The translations under genes were made by a program, and so were the position numbers. The notes under the pieces were generated by a model that was not told the DNA's origin, made no database searches, and saw only the letters and a program-made list of their open reading frames with translations. From assembly GCA_905214315.1 (NCBI GenBank), contig CAJMLN010000033.1, forward strand, positions 1-22,962: DNA of 22,962 bases, given 5' to 3'. Below are positions 22,949 through 22,962 of this stretch, piece by piece. This DNA is from an uncultured bacterium. GTDB lineage: Bacteria > Bacillota > Clostridia > Christensenellales > QALW01. Numbering within the stretch: the stretch's first letter is position 1; each line of letters opens with the position of its first letter.

Positions 22949-22955
22949 TTTTTTT
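22924..22955 (+). terminator. Possible second terminator within the repeat cluster
   Basis: CAGCTCCC (22924-22931) pairs perfectly with GGGAGCTG (22941-22948) over a 9-base loop, and seven T follow (22949-22955). It is formed by repeat unit 3, so it may be a back-up terminator for the purine operon or just part of the repeat. Confidence 0.55.
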
Positions 22956-22962
22956 ATTCTTA

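Overview
The window looks like a strictly anaerobic Clostridia-type Firmicute. The signs are strong AGGAGG-type ribosome binding sites, good TTGACA/TATAAT promoters, a DegV protein, a PurF with the cysteine pattern of the Fe-S type, a single-chain PurL of about 1,230 residues, an archaeal-type PurO paired with a stand-alone AICAR transformylase, and a ZTP-type riboswitch in front of purE. No tRNA, rRNA, CRISPR array, transposase or phage gene was seen.

Left part (1-4779, all minus strand): one end of a bacterial microcompartment (BMC) locus. In transcription order it holds a EutS/PduU-like shell protein, a EutP/PduV-like GTPase, a class II sugar-phosphate aldolase with a cysteine-rich linker and C-terminal encapsulation peptide, a GlcG/HbpS-type protein, a zinc alcohol dehydrogenase with N-terminal encapsulation peptide, and four BMC-H paralogues. 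The last of these has a basic Ala/Lys/Pro-rich N-terminal extension and runs off the left edge. Two promoters are visible, one before the EutS-like gene and one before the aldolase. The gene set suggests a fucose/rhamnose-type (GRM5-like) compartment in which a deoxy-sugar phosphate is cleaved to lactaldehyde. The signature enzyme, the acylating aldehyde dehydrogenase, the phosphotransacylase and a BMC-P vertex protein are not in the window.

Middle part (5105-8458): a DegV-family gene (minus, own promoter and terminator), a GH4 alpha-galactosidase melA (minus, own terminator), and a divergently transcribed AraC-family regulator. The melA and regulator promoters lie back to back in a 119-bp gap, so melA is its most likely target.

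Right part (8550-22750, plus strand): a de novo purine operon behind a sigma-A-type promoter and a ZTP-riboswitch/terminator leader: purE-purC-purF-purM-purN-purO-purH(AICAR transformylase only)-glyA-purD-purL-guaB. Most junctions overlap by 4-7 bp or are separated by 10-30 bp. The operon covers PRPP to IMP except purB (and purK, if used), and guaB then directs IMP to XMP. glyA supplies one-carbon units for the two formyl-transfer steps, PurN and AICAR transformylase. GuaB closely resembles the Tritrichomonas foetus enzyme, down to residue numbering. An intrinsic terminator closes the operon, and the window ends in a cluster of inverted and direct GC-rich intergenic repeats.
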